Assembly: GCF_000421185.1 (NCBI RefSeq)
Contig: NZ_ATWJ01000008.1
Location: forward strand, 124,001 to 188,000
From: Ornithinimicrobium pekingense DSM 21552
GTDB taxonomy: Bacteria; Actinomycetota; Actinomycetes; Actinomycetales; Dermatophilaceae
Reading direction: 5' to 3'
Length of the DNA stretch: 64,000 nt
Under the pieces are notes generated by a model, which was not told the origin of the DNA, did not search any database, and was given only the letters and a program-made list of their open reading frames with translations. The position numbers and the translations under genes are program-made. Position 1 is the stretch's first letter, and each line of letters begins with the position of its first letter. Positions 25,758 through 35,244 of this stretch are shown here, piece after piece.

Positions 25758-27779
25758 CTACCGGCTGAACACCTCGGTCACCTCCCGGTAGAGCGGGGTG
25801 GCCAGGGCGCGGGCGAAGGTGGCGGTCAGGTGCCCCCCGTCGTGGTAGACGATCGTGTCCTCGATGACCGGTGGGCAGCTGGTGGGGGTGCACAGCCAGT
25901 CGCTGAGGTCGGCGACGGTCAGGCCGGGAAGCTCCTCGTCGAGCACGGCAGCGGGGTTGACCTCGGCCAGGGTGGCCGCGCGTCGCACGTCGCACTCTGG
26001 CGCCTCGGGACCGTGCTCGACGATGCAGTCCAACCGGTTCACCGTCGCCCTGGGCGTGCCCCGGATGCCCAGCATCTCGAGGTCGTGCTCGGCCAGCTCG
26101 CGCCAGAAGGCGTCGTAGTAGACGGGCAGGGTCTCCCCCTCCTGGGTGACGACCGTCGTGCTCCCCACGACCAGCTCCGGTCGCTCGGTGGTGAGCAGCT
26201 CGAGCACCGAGGCGTTCCACTCCCGGCACCGCTCGGCCTTGCGGTCGTCCTTGAGGTAGTCGTGCTCGGGATCGACGAGGTGCATGCCCTGGCGGCACTC
26301 CCCCTTGACCATGACCTCCAGCCGCCACCCGGTCCGGTCGGCGATCTGGTCCAGCGCCGGCTGCCAGTGGGTGGCCTGGCTGCCGCCGACGAGGACCATC
26401 GTCCGGTCGGCGTCCGGGTCGCCGTAGGTGCACCGGATCACCTCGGCCGAGCCGTGGTGCTGCTGGCACTTGTCCAGATGAGCCTGCGAGAGGTCGCGCA
26501 CGGCCGCCGCATACCCGGGAGCGGGCGACTCGCCGGCGGGGGCGTCGAAGTCGGGCCTGCTCTGCGCCTGCGACCAGTGCGCCAGCGGTCCCCCCTCGCC
26601 CGACGCGCTCAGCGTCGCCGGTGCCGTGACGGCGTTCACGGTGCTGGCCGCGCCGACGGTGAGCAGGATCGCGCCGGCGCCGGCCAGCGGGGCGACCCAC
26701 GAGGGCCGCTGGCTCCACCGGACCTGCCGGACAGGTCGTTCGACGAGGTGGGTCGATGCGTAGGCCAGCAGCACCGACGTGCCCAGGACCAGGGCACCGT
26801 CCCAGGCCCCGGCCCGGTCGACGCCCCGCAGGTGCAGGGAGAGGACCAGCAGCGGCCAGTGCCACAGGTAGATCGCGTAGGCGACACCGCCCAGCGAGAC
26901 CAGCGGCCTGCTGGCGAGCAGCCTCGTCGCGCTGCCCCGGCCTCCCTGGCCGGACAGCAGGATCAGCGTGGCTCCCGCGACGGGCACCAGGGCCGCGACT
27001 CCCGGGAAGGCGGAGGCCACCGGCAGCAGCAGACCCGTGGTGACGACCAGGCCCAGCCCCACCCAGCCCAGGAGGGTGTGCACGCCCCTGGTCAGGGTCG
27101 GGATCCGGGCCAGCCCGAGCGCCACGAGACCACCCACCCCGAACTCCCAGGCACGGGCCGCAGTGTGGAAGTAGGCCACCGGCTGGTTCAGGTGGGTCAG
27201 CACCACGGAGGCGGCGAACGAGGCCAGCGTGACCAGCAGGACGAGGAGGGCGAGCCGGCGCCGCACCGCGCGACGGGCCCCGACGGCGACGGCGAGCACC
27301 GCGATGACCAGCCAGAGGACGTAGAACTGCCCCTGGATCGACAGCGCCCAGAAGTGCTGGAGGAGGGAGTCGCCGCGGTCCCTGGCCAGGTAGTCCACGG
27401 AGTCGGAGATGAGCAGCCAGTTCTCGACGTACAGCGCAGAGCCCACCACCTCCCGCAGCGTGTCCGCGCGTCTGGTCACCGGCAGCAGCACCGTCGCCGC
27501 CACCAGCACCGACAGCAGGACGGTCAGGGCGTTGGGCAGGAGCCGGACCAGCAACCGGCCGAAGAACCGCCCGGGGGACACCCTGCCGGTGCGGTGGACC
27601 TGCCGCAGCAGACTCCCGGTCACGAGGAAGCCGGCGATGACGAAGAAGACGTCGACGCCGCCGGAGACCCGCCCCAACCAGATGTGGTAGACCGCGACCA
27701 GCAGCGCCGCGACCGCGCGCAGCCCCTCGAGGTCGGCCCGGAAGCCAGCACGCGGCTCGGCGGGTGCGGTGGGGGTCAT
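25758..27779 (-). CDS. OafA/YrhL-type acyltransferase with SGNH-like C-terminal domain
   Basis: 673 residues. The N-terminal half is a multi-pass acyltransferase 3 domain opening FRADLEGLRAVAALLVAVYHIWLGRVSGGVDVFFVIAGFLVTG, with the conserved Arg and the Y-H-x-x pattern. A single hydrophobic segment then leads to a C-terminal extracytoplasmic domain with MVLVGGSQATHW (G-G-S nucleophile region) and IVYHDGGHLTATFA (D-x-x-H). Two-domain proteins of this type O-acetylate exported polysaccharides or peptidoglycan. Two upstream in-frame ATGs were rejected for lack of a ribosome binding site; the chosen ATG begins MTPTAPAEP. Confidence 0.92.
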   Translation of the reverse strand: MTPTAPAEPRAGFRADLEGLRAVAALLVAVYHIWLGRVSGGVDVFFVIAGFLVTGSLLRQVHRTGRVSPGRFFGRLLVRLLPNALTVLLSVLVAATVLLPVTRRADTLREVVGSALYVENWLLISDSVDYLARDRGDSLLQHFWALSIQGQFYVLWLVIAVLAVAVGARRAVRRRLALLVLLVTLASFAASVVLTHLNQPVAYFHTAARAWEFGVGGLVALGLARIPTLTRGVHTLLGWVGLGLVVTTGLLLPVASAFPGVAALVPVAGATLILLSGQGGRGSATRLLASRPLVSLGGVAYAIYLWHWPLLVLSLHLRGVDRAGAWDGALVLGTSVLLAYASTHLVERPVRQVRWSQRPSWVAPLAGAGAILLTVGAASTVNAVTAPATLSASGEGGPLAHWSQAQSRPDFDAPAGESPAPGYAAAVRDLSQAHLDKCQQHHGSAEVIRCTYGDPDADRTMVLVGGSQATHWQPALDQIADRTGWRLEVMVKGECRQGMHLVDPEHDYLKDDRKAERCREWNASVLELLTTERPELVVGSTTVVTQEGETLPVYYDAFWRELAEHDLEMLGIRGTPRATVNRLDCIVEHGPEAPECDVRRAATLAEVNPAAVLDEELPGLTVADLSDWLCTPTSCPPVIEDTIVYHDGGHLTATFARALATPLYREVTEVFSR

Positions 27780-27910
27780 GGGCGCAGGATAGGACGCTGG
27801 CCTGGCCCGGCCGGAACCCGCCGGGGCCTGCTGTATGTTCACGTCACCGCGGACCCGTCAGACCCCGGGCCCGCGACAGGTCCCTTCGTCGCGATACCAG
27901 GAGCACACCC

Positions 27911-29296
27911 ATGTCATCAGCTGCGCCACAGACCCAGGGGACGAAGTCCGCGCCCCTCGCCCGGGTGATGCGCCCGGTGAACTCCCTCGTGGAGCGGTTC
28001 ATCCCCAGCGCGTTCGTCTTCGCCGTGGTGCTGACCTTCGTGGTGGCGGTGGCAGCCCTGCTCCTCACGGACGCCGGTCCGGTCGACGTCATCACCGGCT
28101 GGGGCGACGGCCTGTCCGGGCTCCTGGCCTTCATGACGCAGATGGCCCTGATCCTCCTGCTCGGCCACACATTGGCCAACACCGGTCCGGTGCGCAGCGT
28201 GCTCGCCCGGCTGGGCGGGGTGCCGAGGACGGTGCTGCAGGCCTACCTCTTCGTCTTCGTCGTCGCCTCCCTCGCCTCCCTCATCACCTGGGGGCTGGGC
28301 CTGGTCGTCGGTGTCCTGCTCGCCAAGGAGGTGGCGGCCCAGGGCCGGGAGCGTGGCCTGCGGCTGCACTTCCCGATGCTGGTGGCCGCCGGCTACTCCG
28401 GCTACGTGATCTGGCACATGGGCTACTCCGCGTCGGGCCCCCTCACCGCGGCCACCGAAGGGTCCTTCATCGCCGAGCAGCTCGGGCGGACCATCCCGGT
28501 CGGCGAGACGATCTTCACCTGGTGGAACATCGCTGCCGCGGTCGCGACCATCGTCGTCGTCGGGGTCGCTCTGGCCCTGGTGGCACCCCGGGACGGCGAG
28601 CAGGTCATCGAGCTGGGGTTCGACGCCCGCGACTCCGACAACGTCGACCTGGACGACGAGGTCGTCACGCCGGCGGACCGGGTCGACGCGAGCCGGGTGG
28701 TGACCCTGCTCGTCGGCCTCGCCCTCGCCGCTTACCTCGTGCTGCACTTCACGAACGGCGGGACGCTCACCCTCGACATCGTCAACTGGACCTTCCTGGC
28801 GCTGATCCTCCTGCTCGTGCGCAACACCTTCGAGCTGATCGCCCTCATCAAGAACGCCGCCTCCAACGTCGGCGAGATCCTCCTGCAGTTCCCGCTCTAC
28901 GCCGGGATCATGGGGATCATGGCCACGACCGGCCTGATCACCATCTTCTCCGACTGGGTGGTCGGCGTCGCCACCCCGGCCACGTTCGGCGTGCTCGCGT
29001 TCCTGTCGGCCGGCGTCGTGAACTTCTTCGTGCCCTCCGGCGGCGGGCAGTTCGCGGTGCAGAGCCCCGTGATGCTCGACGCCGCGGAGCGTCTCGGGGT
29101 CGACCCGTCCGTGGCCATCATGGCGATCGCCTACGGCGACCAGTGGACCAACATGATCCAGCCCTTCTGGGCGCTGCCGGTGCTGGCGATCGCCAGCCTG
29201 AAGATGCGCGACATCCTCGGCTACACGACGGTCACCCTCATCGCCTCGGGGCTGGTCTTCGCCGGGGTCCTGCTGCTCGTCGGCGCAGGGGTCTAG
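27911..29296 (+). CDS. Short-chain fatty acid transporter, AtoE family
   Basis: 461 residues with about 12 membrane segments. The motifs GGQFAVQSPVM and YGDQWTNMIQPFWALP near the C-terminus, and LARLGGVPRT in the N-terminal third, identify AtoE/YfcC-like short-chain fatty acid permeases. ATG follows CCAGGAGCAC. It stands alone, with no beta-ketothiolase or CoA-transferase nearby, so the physiological substrate is unclear. Its TAG stop shares the palindrome CTAG with the stop of the convergent gene. Confidence 0.9.
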   Translation: MSSAAPQTQGTKSAPLARVMRPVNSLVERFIPSAFVFAVVLTFVVAVAALLLTDAGPVDVITGWGDGLSGLLAFMTQMALILLLGHTLANTGPVRSVLARLGGVPRTVLQAYLFVFVVASLASLITWGLGLVVGVLLAKEVAAQGRERGLRLHFPMLVAAGYSGYVIWHMGYSASGPLTAATEGSFIAEQLGRTIPVGETIFTWWNIAAAVATIVVVGVALALVAPRDGEQVIELGFDARDSDNVDLDDEVVTPADRVDASRVVTLLVGLALAAYLVLHFTNGGTLTLDIVNWTFLALILLLVRNTFELIALIKNAASNVGEILLQFPLYAGIMGIMATTGLITIFSDWVVGVATPATFGVLAFLSAGVVNFFVPSGGGQFAVQSPVMLDAAERLGVDPSVAIMAIAYGDQWTNMIQPFWALPVLAIASLKMRDILGYTTVTLIASGLVFAGVLLLVGAGV

Positions 29297-30096
29297 GAAC
29301 CGCCCCCGGGGCGCGGGCGGGCGACCGTCCCGCTCAGGTCCTTCCGGGACAGCGCCTCCAGCGCCGCGGCACCGACCTGCTCCCCCGCCCGGCCCAGCAG
29401 GGTCAACGGTCCTGGCCGCCCGAGGTCGGTCCAGCGGCGCTGCCACCGCCGCAGCAGGTGGTAGGCGCCGTCCGAGAGCGGCTCCCGGGCGGGGGAGACG
29501 ACATAGCCCCACTCCCGACGGGGGTCCCCGCTGCACGGCGCGCGGTCGTCGACCAGGACGGCCGGCAGCAGCCGGCGGAGAACCTCCGGGTCGCCGATGT
29601 CCCTGCCCTCCTCCCAGTAGGCCCGCAGGAGCAGCTCCCGCACCGCCGGCCCCCGCCCCAGCTCCACGCCCTCGGCGTAGGCGGCGGCCACCGGGCGTGG
29701 GTGCGGGATGACGACCGGCACGTCGTCCGGGAGCTGCTCGTCCGCGAGGGCGGCGTCCCGGACGGCCTCCAGCTCCCGCCGCCGCAGCTCGCGGGCCGGC
29801 CCCGGGGCCCAGGAGCCCGCGAGCGGGACCCGAGGCGTGTCGTTGACCGCCCACCAGACCGGCGCTCCGGCCCCTTCCTCCCCGTCACCCGCACGCAGGT
29901 GGGCCAGGTAGGCCCAGGGCGAGGTCAGGTCCGCCAGCAGCAGGTCCGGCTGCCGGTCGGCGAGGTCGCCCGTCCGCTCGACCCGGGGTGTCGCGCCGAC
30001 GCGGTGCGGGGGTGGCATCGGGGCCCGGGGACGGGTGTTGTGCCGACGGTGGAACACGTGCGGGCGAGAGCTGCGCCCGGCCAGGTTCGTGGTCAT
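29293..30096 (-). CDS. DsbA/HCCA-isomerase-like hypothetical protein
   Basis: 267 residues. LLLADLTSPWAYLAHLR resembles the beginning of the DsbA-fold of 2-hydroxychromene-2-carboxylate isomerases, where a SPxxY motif binds glutathione or stands in for CxxC. The remainder is helical with several Arg/Leu-rich segments and no cysteine motif at the active-site position. Function unknown. The first 45 residues are poorly conserved in appearance, so a later start is possible; the ATG chosen is the first after the AT-rich palindrome and may be leaderless. It is a monocistronic-looking gene with convergent neighbour AtoE. Confidence 0.6.
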   Translation of the reverse strand: MTTNLAGRSSRPHVFHRRHNTRPRAPMPPPHRVGATPRVERTGDLADRQPDLLLADLTSPWAYLAHLRAGDGEEGAGAPVWWAVNDTPRVPLAGSWAPGPARELRRRELEAVRDAALADEQLPDDVPVVIPHPRPVAAAYAEGVELGRGPAVRELLLRAYWEEGRDIGDPEVLRRLLPAVLVDDRAPCSGDPRREWGYVVSPAREPLSDGAYHLLRRWQRRWTDLGRPGPLTLLGRAGEQVGAAALEALSRKDLSGTVARPRPGGGS

Positions 30097-30106
30097 GTCC
30101 TATTTT

Positions 30107-30122
30107 TACAACATTTGTTGTA
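30107..30122. promoter_or_regulatory. Palindromic operator-like site TACAACATTTGTTGTA
   Basis: A perfect 7-bp inverted repeat with a 2-bp centre inside a 28-bp AT-rich island, ten bases upstream of the DsbA-like start on the minus strand. TAAAAA next to it could be the -10, so a repressor bound here would block initiation. No regulator gene is adjacent. Confidence 0.6.
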
Positions 30123-30176
30123 TAAATGGAACCCGCCGCGGGCCCCGTCCTGCCCGTCGCGGTCGGCGAGGGCCGG

Positions 30177-31967
30177 TCAGTGGCGGCTCGCGAGCCGCTC
30201 CCGGAGGCGTCGCGCCCGGCCCCGCACACCGCCCACCACGCCGGGATGGACGTGCGCCACCGTGGGCCGGTGCTCGGAGCCGGCCGGTGGCACGTCCAGC
30301 TCGAGGTCGGCGACCACGGTGGTCTCGGGGCGGTCGTGCTCGGCCCCCAGCACCCGGCTGCCCAGCCACACCGCGCGCAGCTCACCGGCGTCGATCTCGA
30401 GCAGCGCCACGTTGTTGTCGAACCAGGGGCCGGCGACACCGTGCCAGCGCCACCCGGGGTCGGGCACCCGCGCCGACCGCGCCAACGCGTTGCCGAGCGG
30501 CCGGGCGGCGTGCGAGAGCCCGGCCACGAGGGCCCGCAGCGCCCGCGGCAACGGGTTGCGGATCGGGGAGCACACCAGCTGCAGGATCCGGGAGCCGCTG
30601 ACCCGCTCGACCTCCGTGACGTAGGAGTGGTGCACGTCGCCGGAGAGGAAGACCACCGAGGACGGGGCGGGACCACGGTGGCCGTCGGCCACCTCGTCGA
30701 CCATCCGCGCGACCCGGTCGAAGGAGTCGCTGAAGGCGCCCCAGTGCTCCAGGTCCAGCTCCTGGCGCAGCCGCTCGCCCAGCCCGACGAACCGGTGTCC
30801 CCACCGGCCGTCCACCAGCGCCTCGTTCCACGACTCCAGGTGGTGCAGACCGCGCGGGAGCAGGAACGGCAAGGAGGTGGCGACCACCACGTGGTCGTGG
30901 CCCCCGCTGAGCTGCTCGTCCAGCCAGTCCATCTCCCCGGGGTCGAGCATGGCCCGGTCGCCCGGGTCCAGCCGCCGGGCCGCCCGCGAGTCGACCACCA
31001 CCAGGTGGCTGCCGCCCAGCGGGTGGGTGTAGCTCCACCGGTAGCTCAACGGCTCCTGGTCGGTGCGCGCGGCGAAGGCGTCGACCTCGTCGGTCAGGTC
31101 GACCTCGTCGGGGCCCGCGGTCTCCTGCCGCCGCAGGAGCTCGCGCCAGAGCGGGTCCTGCGCCCGGGCCGCCGGGGAGAGGTTGCCCAGGTGCTGGTAG
31201 ACCCAGTAGGAGCCGAGCGCGGCGACGATGCGCCCGTGCCACCAGCTCGTGGCCTCCATCTCCTGGCGCCACCGCACCGAGGTGTTCCAGTCGTCGCGCA
31301 CGTCGTGGTCGTCGAAGATCATCAGCGAGGGCAGCCACGACAGCAGCCAGCGCAGGGGCGGCTCGCTCCACGCGAGACGGTAGAGGTGGGCGTACTCGTC
31401 GTAGTCAGCAAGCTCGGGCCCGGGTTCCTCGTCCAGGTCGCGGCGCGAGGCGATGAAGTCGCGCATGGCCGCGCTGGTCGAGTCGGCGTAGACCTGGTCG
31501 CCCAGGAGCAGGAGCAGGTCGGGGCGGTGACCCAGCGGTCCGGGGGCCTCGTCGGCGAGCGCCAGCGCATAGGTCCGCAGCGCGTCCACGCCGTGGCTGA
31601 GGTGGTGCACCGCGTCGTGCGGGACGCTCGTGCGGCACGACCCGAACGCGAGCCGGACGGGTCCCTCCGGCGAGGTGGTGGTCAGCATGCTCGGCGGGAA
31701 GGGGCTGTCGGGCTCCGGCCAGCACACCTTGTCGTCGACGAGCACCTGGTATGCCGCGCGCTCCCCCGGACCGAGCCCGTCCACCTCCACGAGGGCGTAG
31801 TGGTGGCCGTGCACCGCGAAGGTCCGCGCACGCCATACCCGGTCCTCGCCCTGCCCGCCGTCCAGGCGCACCGCCACCTCGGCGGCACGCTCGGTCTGCA
31901 CCCACACGGCCGCCGACGTGTCGTCGACGTGCCGCACCAGCGGCCCGAGCACGAGCGCACCGGACAT
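30177..31967 (-). CDS. phoD: PhoD-like alkaline phosphatase/phosphodiesterase
   Basis: 596 residues. FGSCRTS, LLLLGDQVYADS, FDDHDVRDDWN, VVDSRAARRLDPGD and VVFLSGDVHHSY are the metallophosphoesterase motifs of the PhoD family. A beta-rich N-terminal part precedes the catalytic domain. No signal peptide is visible, unlike classical Tat-exported PhoD, so the protein may be cytoplasmic and its substrate different. ATG begins MSGALVLGPLVRHVDD. It lies last in the coding direction of the glycosylation locus, 38 bp past the end of the first glycosyltransferase gene. Confidence 0.9.
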   Translation of the reverse strand: MSGALVLGPLVRHVDDTSAAVWVQTERAAEVAVRLDGGQGEDRVWRARTFAVHGHHYALVEVDGLGPGERAAYQVLVDDKVCWPEPDSPFPPSMLTTTSPEGPVRLAFGSCRTSVPHDAVHHLSHGVDALRTYALALADEAPGPLGHRPDLLLLLGDQVYADSTSAAMRDFIASRRDLDEEPGPELADYDEYAHLYRLAWSEPPLRWLLSWLPSLMIFDDHDVRDDWNTSVRWRQEMEATSWWHGRIVAALGSYWVYQHLGNLSPAARAQDPLWRELLRRQETAGPDEVDLTDEVDAFAARTDQEPLSYRWSYTHPLGGSHLVVVDSRAARRLDPGDRAMLDPGEMDWLDEQLSGGHDHVVVATSLPFLLPRGLHHLESWNEALVDGRWGHRFVGLGERLRQELDLEHWGAFSDSFDRVARMVDEVADGHRGPAPSSVVFLSGDVHHSYVTEVERVSGSRILQLVCSPIRNPLPRALRALVAGLSHAARPLGNALARSARVPDPGWRWHGVAGPWFDNNVALLEIDAGELRAVWLGSRVLGAEHDRPETTVVADLELDVPPAGSEHRPTVAHVHPGVVGGVRGRARRLRERLASRH

Positions 31968-32005
31968 GCAGCCAGTGTGCAGGTCGGACGCCCCGGTCGC
32001 GAGCG

Positions 32006-34297
32006 TCACGGGTGGCCCTGTCGCCACCGCTCGACGACGACGTCCACCGGGACCGGCTCGACGCACGCCTGCGGCAGCCAGCCGGGGACCGGCAGATGCC
32101 CGGCGAGGCGGGCGGTCGCGGCCGTCCGGGTCAGCGTGACCCGGACCCCGCTGCCGGCCTCGTCGACGAGGTCACCTGTCACGTCGGCGTCGGACAGGTC
32201 GGACGGCCAGGGCTGCCAGGGAAGCCGGAGCACGGCGACCGGCCGGTCGACCTCGACGAGCGCCCGGGCCCGACGGCGCACCCGGGCCGCCGGGAGGCCG
32301 GCGTGCAGCCGTCCCGAGCCGGCCACCTCCGCGCCGAGCTCCTCCAGCGACGCGGCGGGCATCCAGATGCCGACGTCACCCTGCCGCAGCAGCGACTCGG
32401 TCACCACCACCAGCTGCCCCGCCGACCAGCCGTCGGGGTGCAGCACCACGACCACGTCCGGCTGGTCGTGGACCCACCCCCGCCCCCGCACGAGCGGGTG
32501 CGGCAGCCGTGGGGCCAGCCGGGCCGTCTCGGCGTTCTTGACCCGGGCCAGCTCGGCCGACGCCTCCTGCCGGCCACCCAGGTCGGCACCGTCGTGCCAG
32601 GCGACCGCGGCCGGCAGGTGCCGCAGGCGCGCTCCCGCCAGCCAGGCCCGCCAGGCGAGGTCCCAGTCCTCCCCGCCGTATCCGACCAGCTCCTCGTCGA
32701 AGCCGCCCACGGCCTCCCACAGCGGACGGCCGACCCCCATCACGGCGGAGATCACGAAGCGGAAGGAGGTGTCGTCGGCCGCCTCGAGGTCCTGCGTCGC
32801 GGCATACCCCTGCGTGAGCCACCCGGGCTCGGGCAGCGGCTCGGCCGGGGGCCAGGGCACGGCGCCCTCCCGCCCGGCACCGCGCAGCAGACCCCGCAGG
32901 TCGGCGTGCCGGCGCCGCCCGACCGCGAGGACCGTGCCGCCCAGGCAGGCCTGCTGCAGCGTCGCGAGGTAGTCGTCGTCGGGGACGGTGTCGCCGTCGA
33001 GGAAGGCGAGGACCCGGCCCCGGGCGGCCCGGGCGCCCAGGTTGCGGGCGGCGCCGGCCCGGAAGCCGCGGTCCTCCTGGCGCACCACCCGCACGGGCAC
33101 CTGCCCGGCGGACCCCGTCTCCGGCGGGCGGGGCGAGCCGTCGTCGGCGACGACCACCTCCAGCCCGCCCGCGACCCCGGCCTGGGCGGCGACGCGGCGC
33201 AGCAGCAGGTCGAGCAGCTCCTGGTTGCGGTAGTAGGGCACCACCACGGACACGGCCGGCCCGTGCGCGACCTCGGCCAGGCGGGCCCCGGCCCCGGCGG
33301 CGTCCGGCCCGAGGCGCACCTGCGGCCCGAGCCAGGTGCCGGACGGGTCCTGCAGGGCCGAGACGAGAGCCTCGGCCAGGCCGTCGGGGAGCACCAGCGT
33401 GACCGCGTCCGGCATCCGGGCGGCCAGCTCCTCGGTGTAGCGCGAGCGCAGCACCACCGGGCGCCGCCCCGCGGCGAGCCACGTGGAGATCGAGCCGGAG
33501 GCCGACAGGTGGCGGTGGGCCGCCACCGGGACGGTGGCCGCGGCGAGGGCGGCCGGCAGGTCGTCGTCGTCGACCCACCCGCTGGTGGACCACCGGACCC
33601 CGGCCGCCCTGGCCCGGTCGGCGAGCCGGGCGGGAAGGTCCTCGTGCCCGTCGGACGCGCGGCCGAGGTTGCGCACCTCCACGGCCCGGCCCTCCAGGCG
33701 CGGGTCGCGGGCCGCGCGCGCCGCGGCGTCGACGACCTCCTCCAGCCCCTTGCCCGGGTAGACGTAGCCGAGCGTGACGACGCTGGCGGGCGCACGGTCC
33801 TGGACGTGCGGGCGGGGCTCGGCCGCGGCCGAGCGCTGCACCGGCAGGGGTATGACGTGCACGCGGGCCAGGACGGCGTCGGCCGCCTCGGGCCGCTCGT
33901 GCCGGAGCGCCGCCGCGAGCAGCAGCCGCTCGTGCTCGCTGGCCACGACGACGTCGTCGGAGTGCGCGGCGAGGGTGGCGTAGAGACGCGTGCGGGCGGC
34001 CCGCCAGCGGCCGTCCGAGGCCTGCGGCAGGTCGTGGAGCACCACCGTGACCCGGGCTGCCGGGCCGGTGACCCGGTGCCACACCTCGACCGCGGTCACG
34101 GGGTCGGCGGCCAGGACCCGGTCGGTGGCCTGGACGACCACGGTGCGTGCGGCCAGGGCGTCGCCGCCCAGGTCGTCCAGGCGACCTGGGCGCAGCAGGT
34201 CGGCCCCGCCCAGGTGCGGGTGCACGAGCAGGCCGTGCCGGACCACGCCGTGGGCCTCCGGTCCCGGCACGACGTGCAGCAGGGTCACGGGGTCCAT
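32006..34297 (-). CDS. Two-domain glycosyltransferase: GT4-like plus GT2 domain
   Basis: 763 residues. The N-terminal 400 residues have a GT-B organisation: VVTLGYVYPGKGLEEVVDAA and a nucleotide-sugar site region with SASGSISTWLAAGRRPVVLR. The C-terminal half is GT-A: AVSVVVPYYRNQELLDLLL, VVVADDGS, FLDGDTVPDDDY (DxD) and GGFDEELVGYGGEDWDLAWRAWLAG, the C-terminal galactosyltransferase-like (Glyco_transf_7C) segment. Two active sites in one chain could add sugars in sequence to one acceptor. The start overlaps the preceding gene by 13 bp. Confidence 0.85.
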   Translation of the reverse strand: MDPVTLLHVVPGPEAHGVVRHGLLVHPHLGGADLLRPGRLDDLGGDALAARTVVVQATDRVLAADPVTAVEVWHRVTGPAARVTVVLHDLPQASDGRWRAARTRLYATLAAHSDDVVVASEHERLLLAAALRHERPEAADAVLARVHVIPLPVQRSAAAEPRPHVQDRAPASVVTLGYVYPGKGLEEVVDAAARAARDPRLEGRAVEVRNLGRASDGHEDLPARLADRARAAGVRWSTSGWVDDDDLPAALAAATVPVAAHRHLSASGSISTWLAAGRRPVVLRSRYTEELAARMPDAVTLVLPDGLAEALVSALQDPSGTWLGPQVRLGPDAAGAGARLAEVAHGPAVSVVVPYYRNQELLDLLLRRVAAQAGVAGGLEVVVADDGSPRPPETGSAGQVPVRVVRQEDRGFRAGAARNLGARAARGRVLAFLDGDTVPDDDYLATLQQACLGGTVLAVGRRRHADLRGLLRGAGREGAVPWPPAEPLPEPGWLTQGYAATQDLEAADDTSFRFVISAVMGVGRPLWEAVGGFDEELVGYGGEDWDLAWRAWLAGARLRHLPAAVAWHDGADLGGRQEASAELARVKNAETARLAPRLPHPLVRGRGWVHDQPDVVVVLHPDGWSAGQLVVVTESLLRQGDVGIWMPAASLEELGAEVAGSGRLHAGLPAARVRRRARALVEVDRPVAVLRLPWQPWPSDLSDADVTGDLVDEAGSGVRVTLTRTAATARLAGHLPVPGWLPQACVEPVPVDVVVERWRQGHP

Positions 34298-35244
34298 CCC
34301 AGGCCGCGCAGGACCTGCGCCTTCTTGGCCACGCCGACCTCGACCACACGGGGGTGGGTGGCGTAGAACTCCTGGTGGGCGGCCCCGACCTCCTCGTCGG
34401 TCAGCTCGCGCCCGTCGACGACCCACCCCGGGCGCGGGTCACCACCCAGGCCCAGCGCCTCGAGCACCGACCCCCGCAGCGGCGAGCGCACCGACCCCAG
34501 CAGCACGCGGCCGGGGTCGTGCACGGCCGTGCCCGGGCCGACCGCCTCGTCCAGCACGCGCTGGGCCAGGGCCAGAAGGACCGGGTTGCCCGGGTGGTCG
34601 ACCGTCCACCCGCCCCGGGATCCGGCCTCCAGGACGACGTCGCTGACGACCAGCGAGCGCTGCTCCTGCTCGCGCCGGCGCAGCTCTGCCAGGGACGCCC
34701 GGGCGGCGTCCCGGACCGCGGCCGCGGGGGCCTCCTCCGGCCCGCTCCAGCCCGCGGCCCGGCCGAGCCTGCGCACGTCGTGGTAGGGCACGACCGGCGG
34801 GTCCGCCACGCCTGGGTCGTCGTGCCGCACGAGCACCTGCTCGGGGTAGAGGACGGTGGAGAAGTAGTTGGGCACCCGCACCAGGCGTGCCTGCGGCCGC
34901 ATCCCGGCCGCGACCTGGGCGGTGCCGACGGGCAGCCCGCGGTAGTCGTCGCGCACGGCCTGGACGACGAGCACGTCGACCCACCGCAGCACCCGCTCGA
35001 GGTGGGGGACGTCGTCGGCGGTCAGCTCGTGCGCCGGCGGCATCCGGACGCTGTCCACCGCCCCGGCCGTGCCGACGGCCACGCGCAGCGCCTCGGCCTG
35101 GCAGTTGCCGTGGACCGCCAGGCGGAGGCGGTCACCTCCCGGGAGGTCCTCGAGCCCGTAGAACGCGCCGTAGTGCCGACGCCGCCCCTCCGCCGCGTCG
35201 GCTCCCGGCTCGGCGTGCGGGTGGGTGTGCGGGTGCCCGCTCAT
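34285..35244 (-). CDS. WcbI-like polysaccharide biosynthesis protein
   Basis: 319 residues. LAVHGNCQAEALRVAV is the H-G-N-C-Q motif of WcbI-type putative acetyltransferases, followed by PPAHELTADDV and VPNYFSTVLYPEQVLVRHDDP. WcbI from Burkholderia capsule synthesis has a coenzyme-A binding fold. A role in decorating the polymer made by this locus is inferred. The start ATG overlaps the upstream gene stop (ATGA). The N-terminal 20 residues are His-rich (HPHTHPHAE). Confidence 0.75.
   Translation of the reverse strand: MSGHPHTHPHAEPGADAAEGRRRHYGAFYGLEDLPGGDRLRLAVHGNCQAEALRVAVGTAGAVDSVRMPPAHELTADDVPHLERVLRWVDVLVVQAVRDDYRGLPVGTAQVAAGMRPQARLVRVPNYFSTVLYPEQVLVRHDDPGVADPPVVPYHDVRRLGRAAGWSGPEEAPAAAVRDAARASLAELRRREQEQRSLVVSDVVLEAGSRGGWTVDHPGNPVLLALAQRVLDEAVGPGTAVHDPGRVLLGSVRSPLRGSVLEALGLGGDPRPGWVVDGRELTDEEVGAAHQEFYATHPRVVEVGVAKKAQVLRGLGWTP

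Noticed and set aside
27835-30624. 929-codon plus-strand frame over the AtoE and DsbA-like genes
   Set aside because: Off-frame and Arg/Pro-rich with no motif; it overlaps two well-supported genes.
31751-34366. 871-codon plus-strand frame opposite the glycosyltransferase gene
   Set aside because: Antisense shadow; the minus-strand frame has GT2 motifs.
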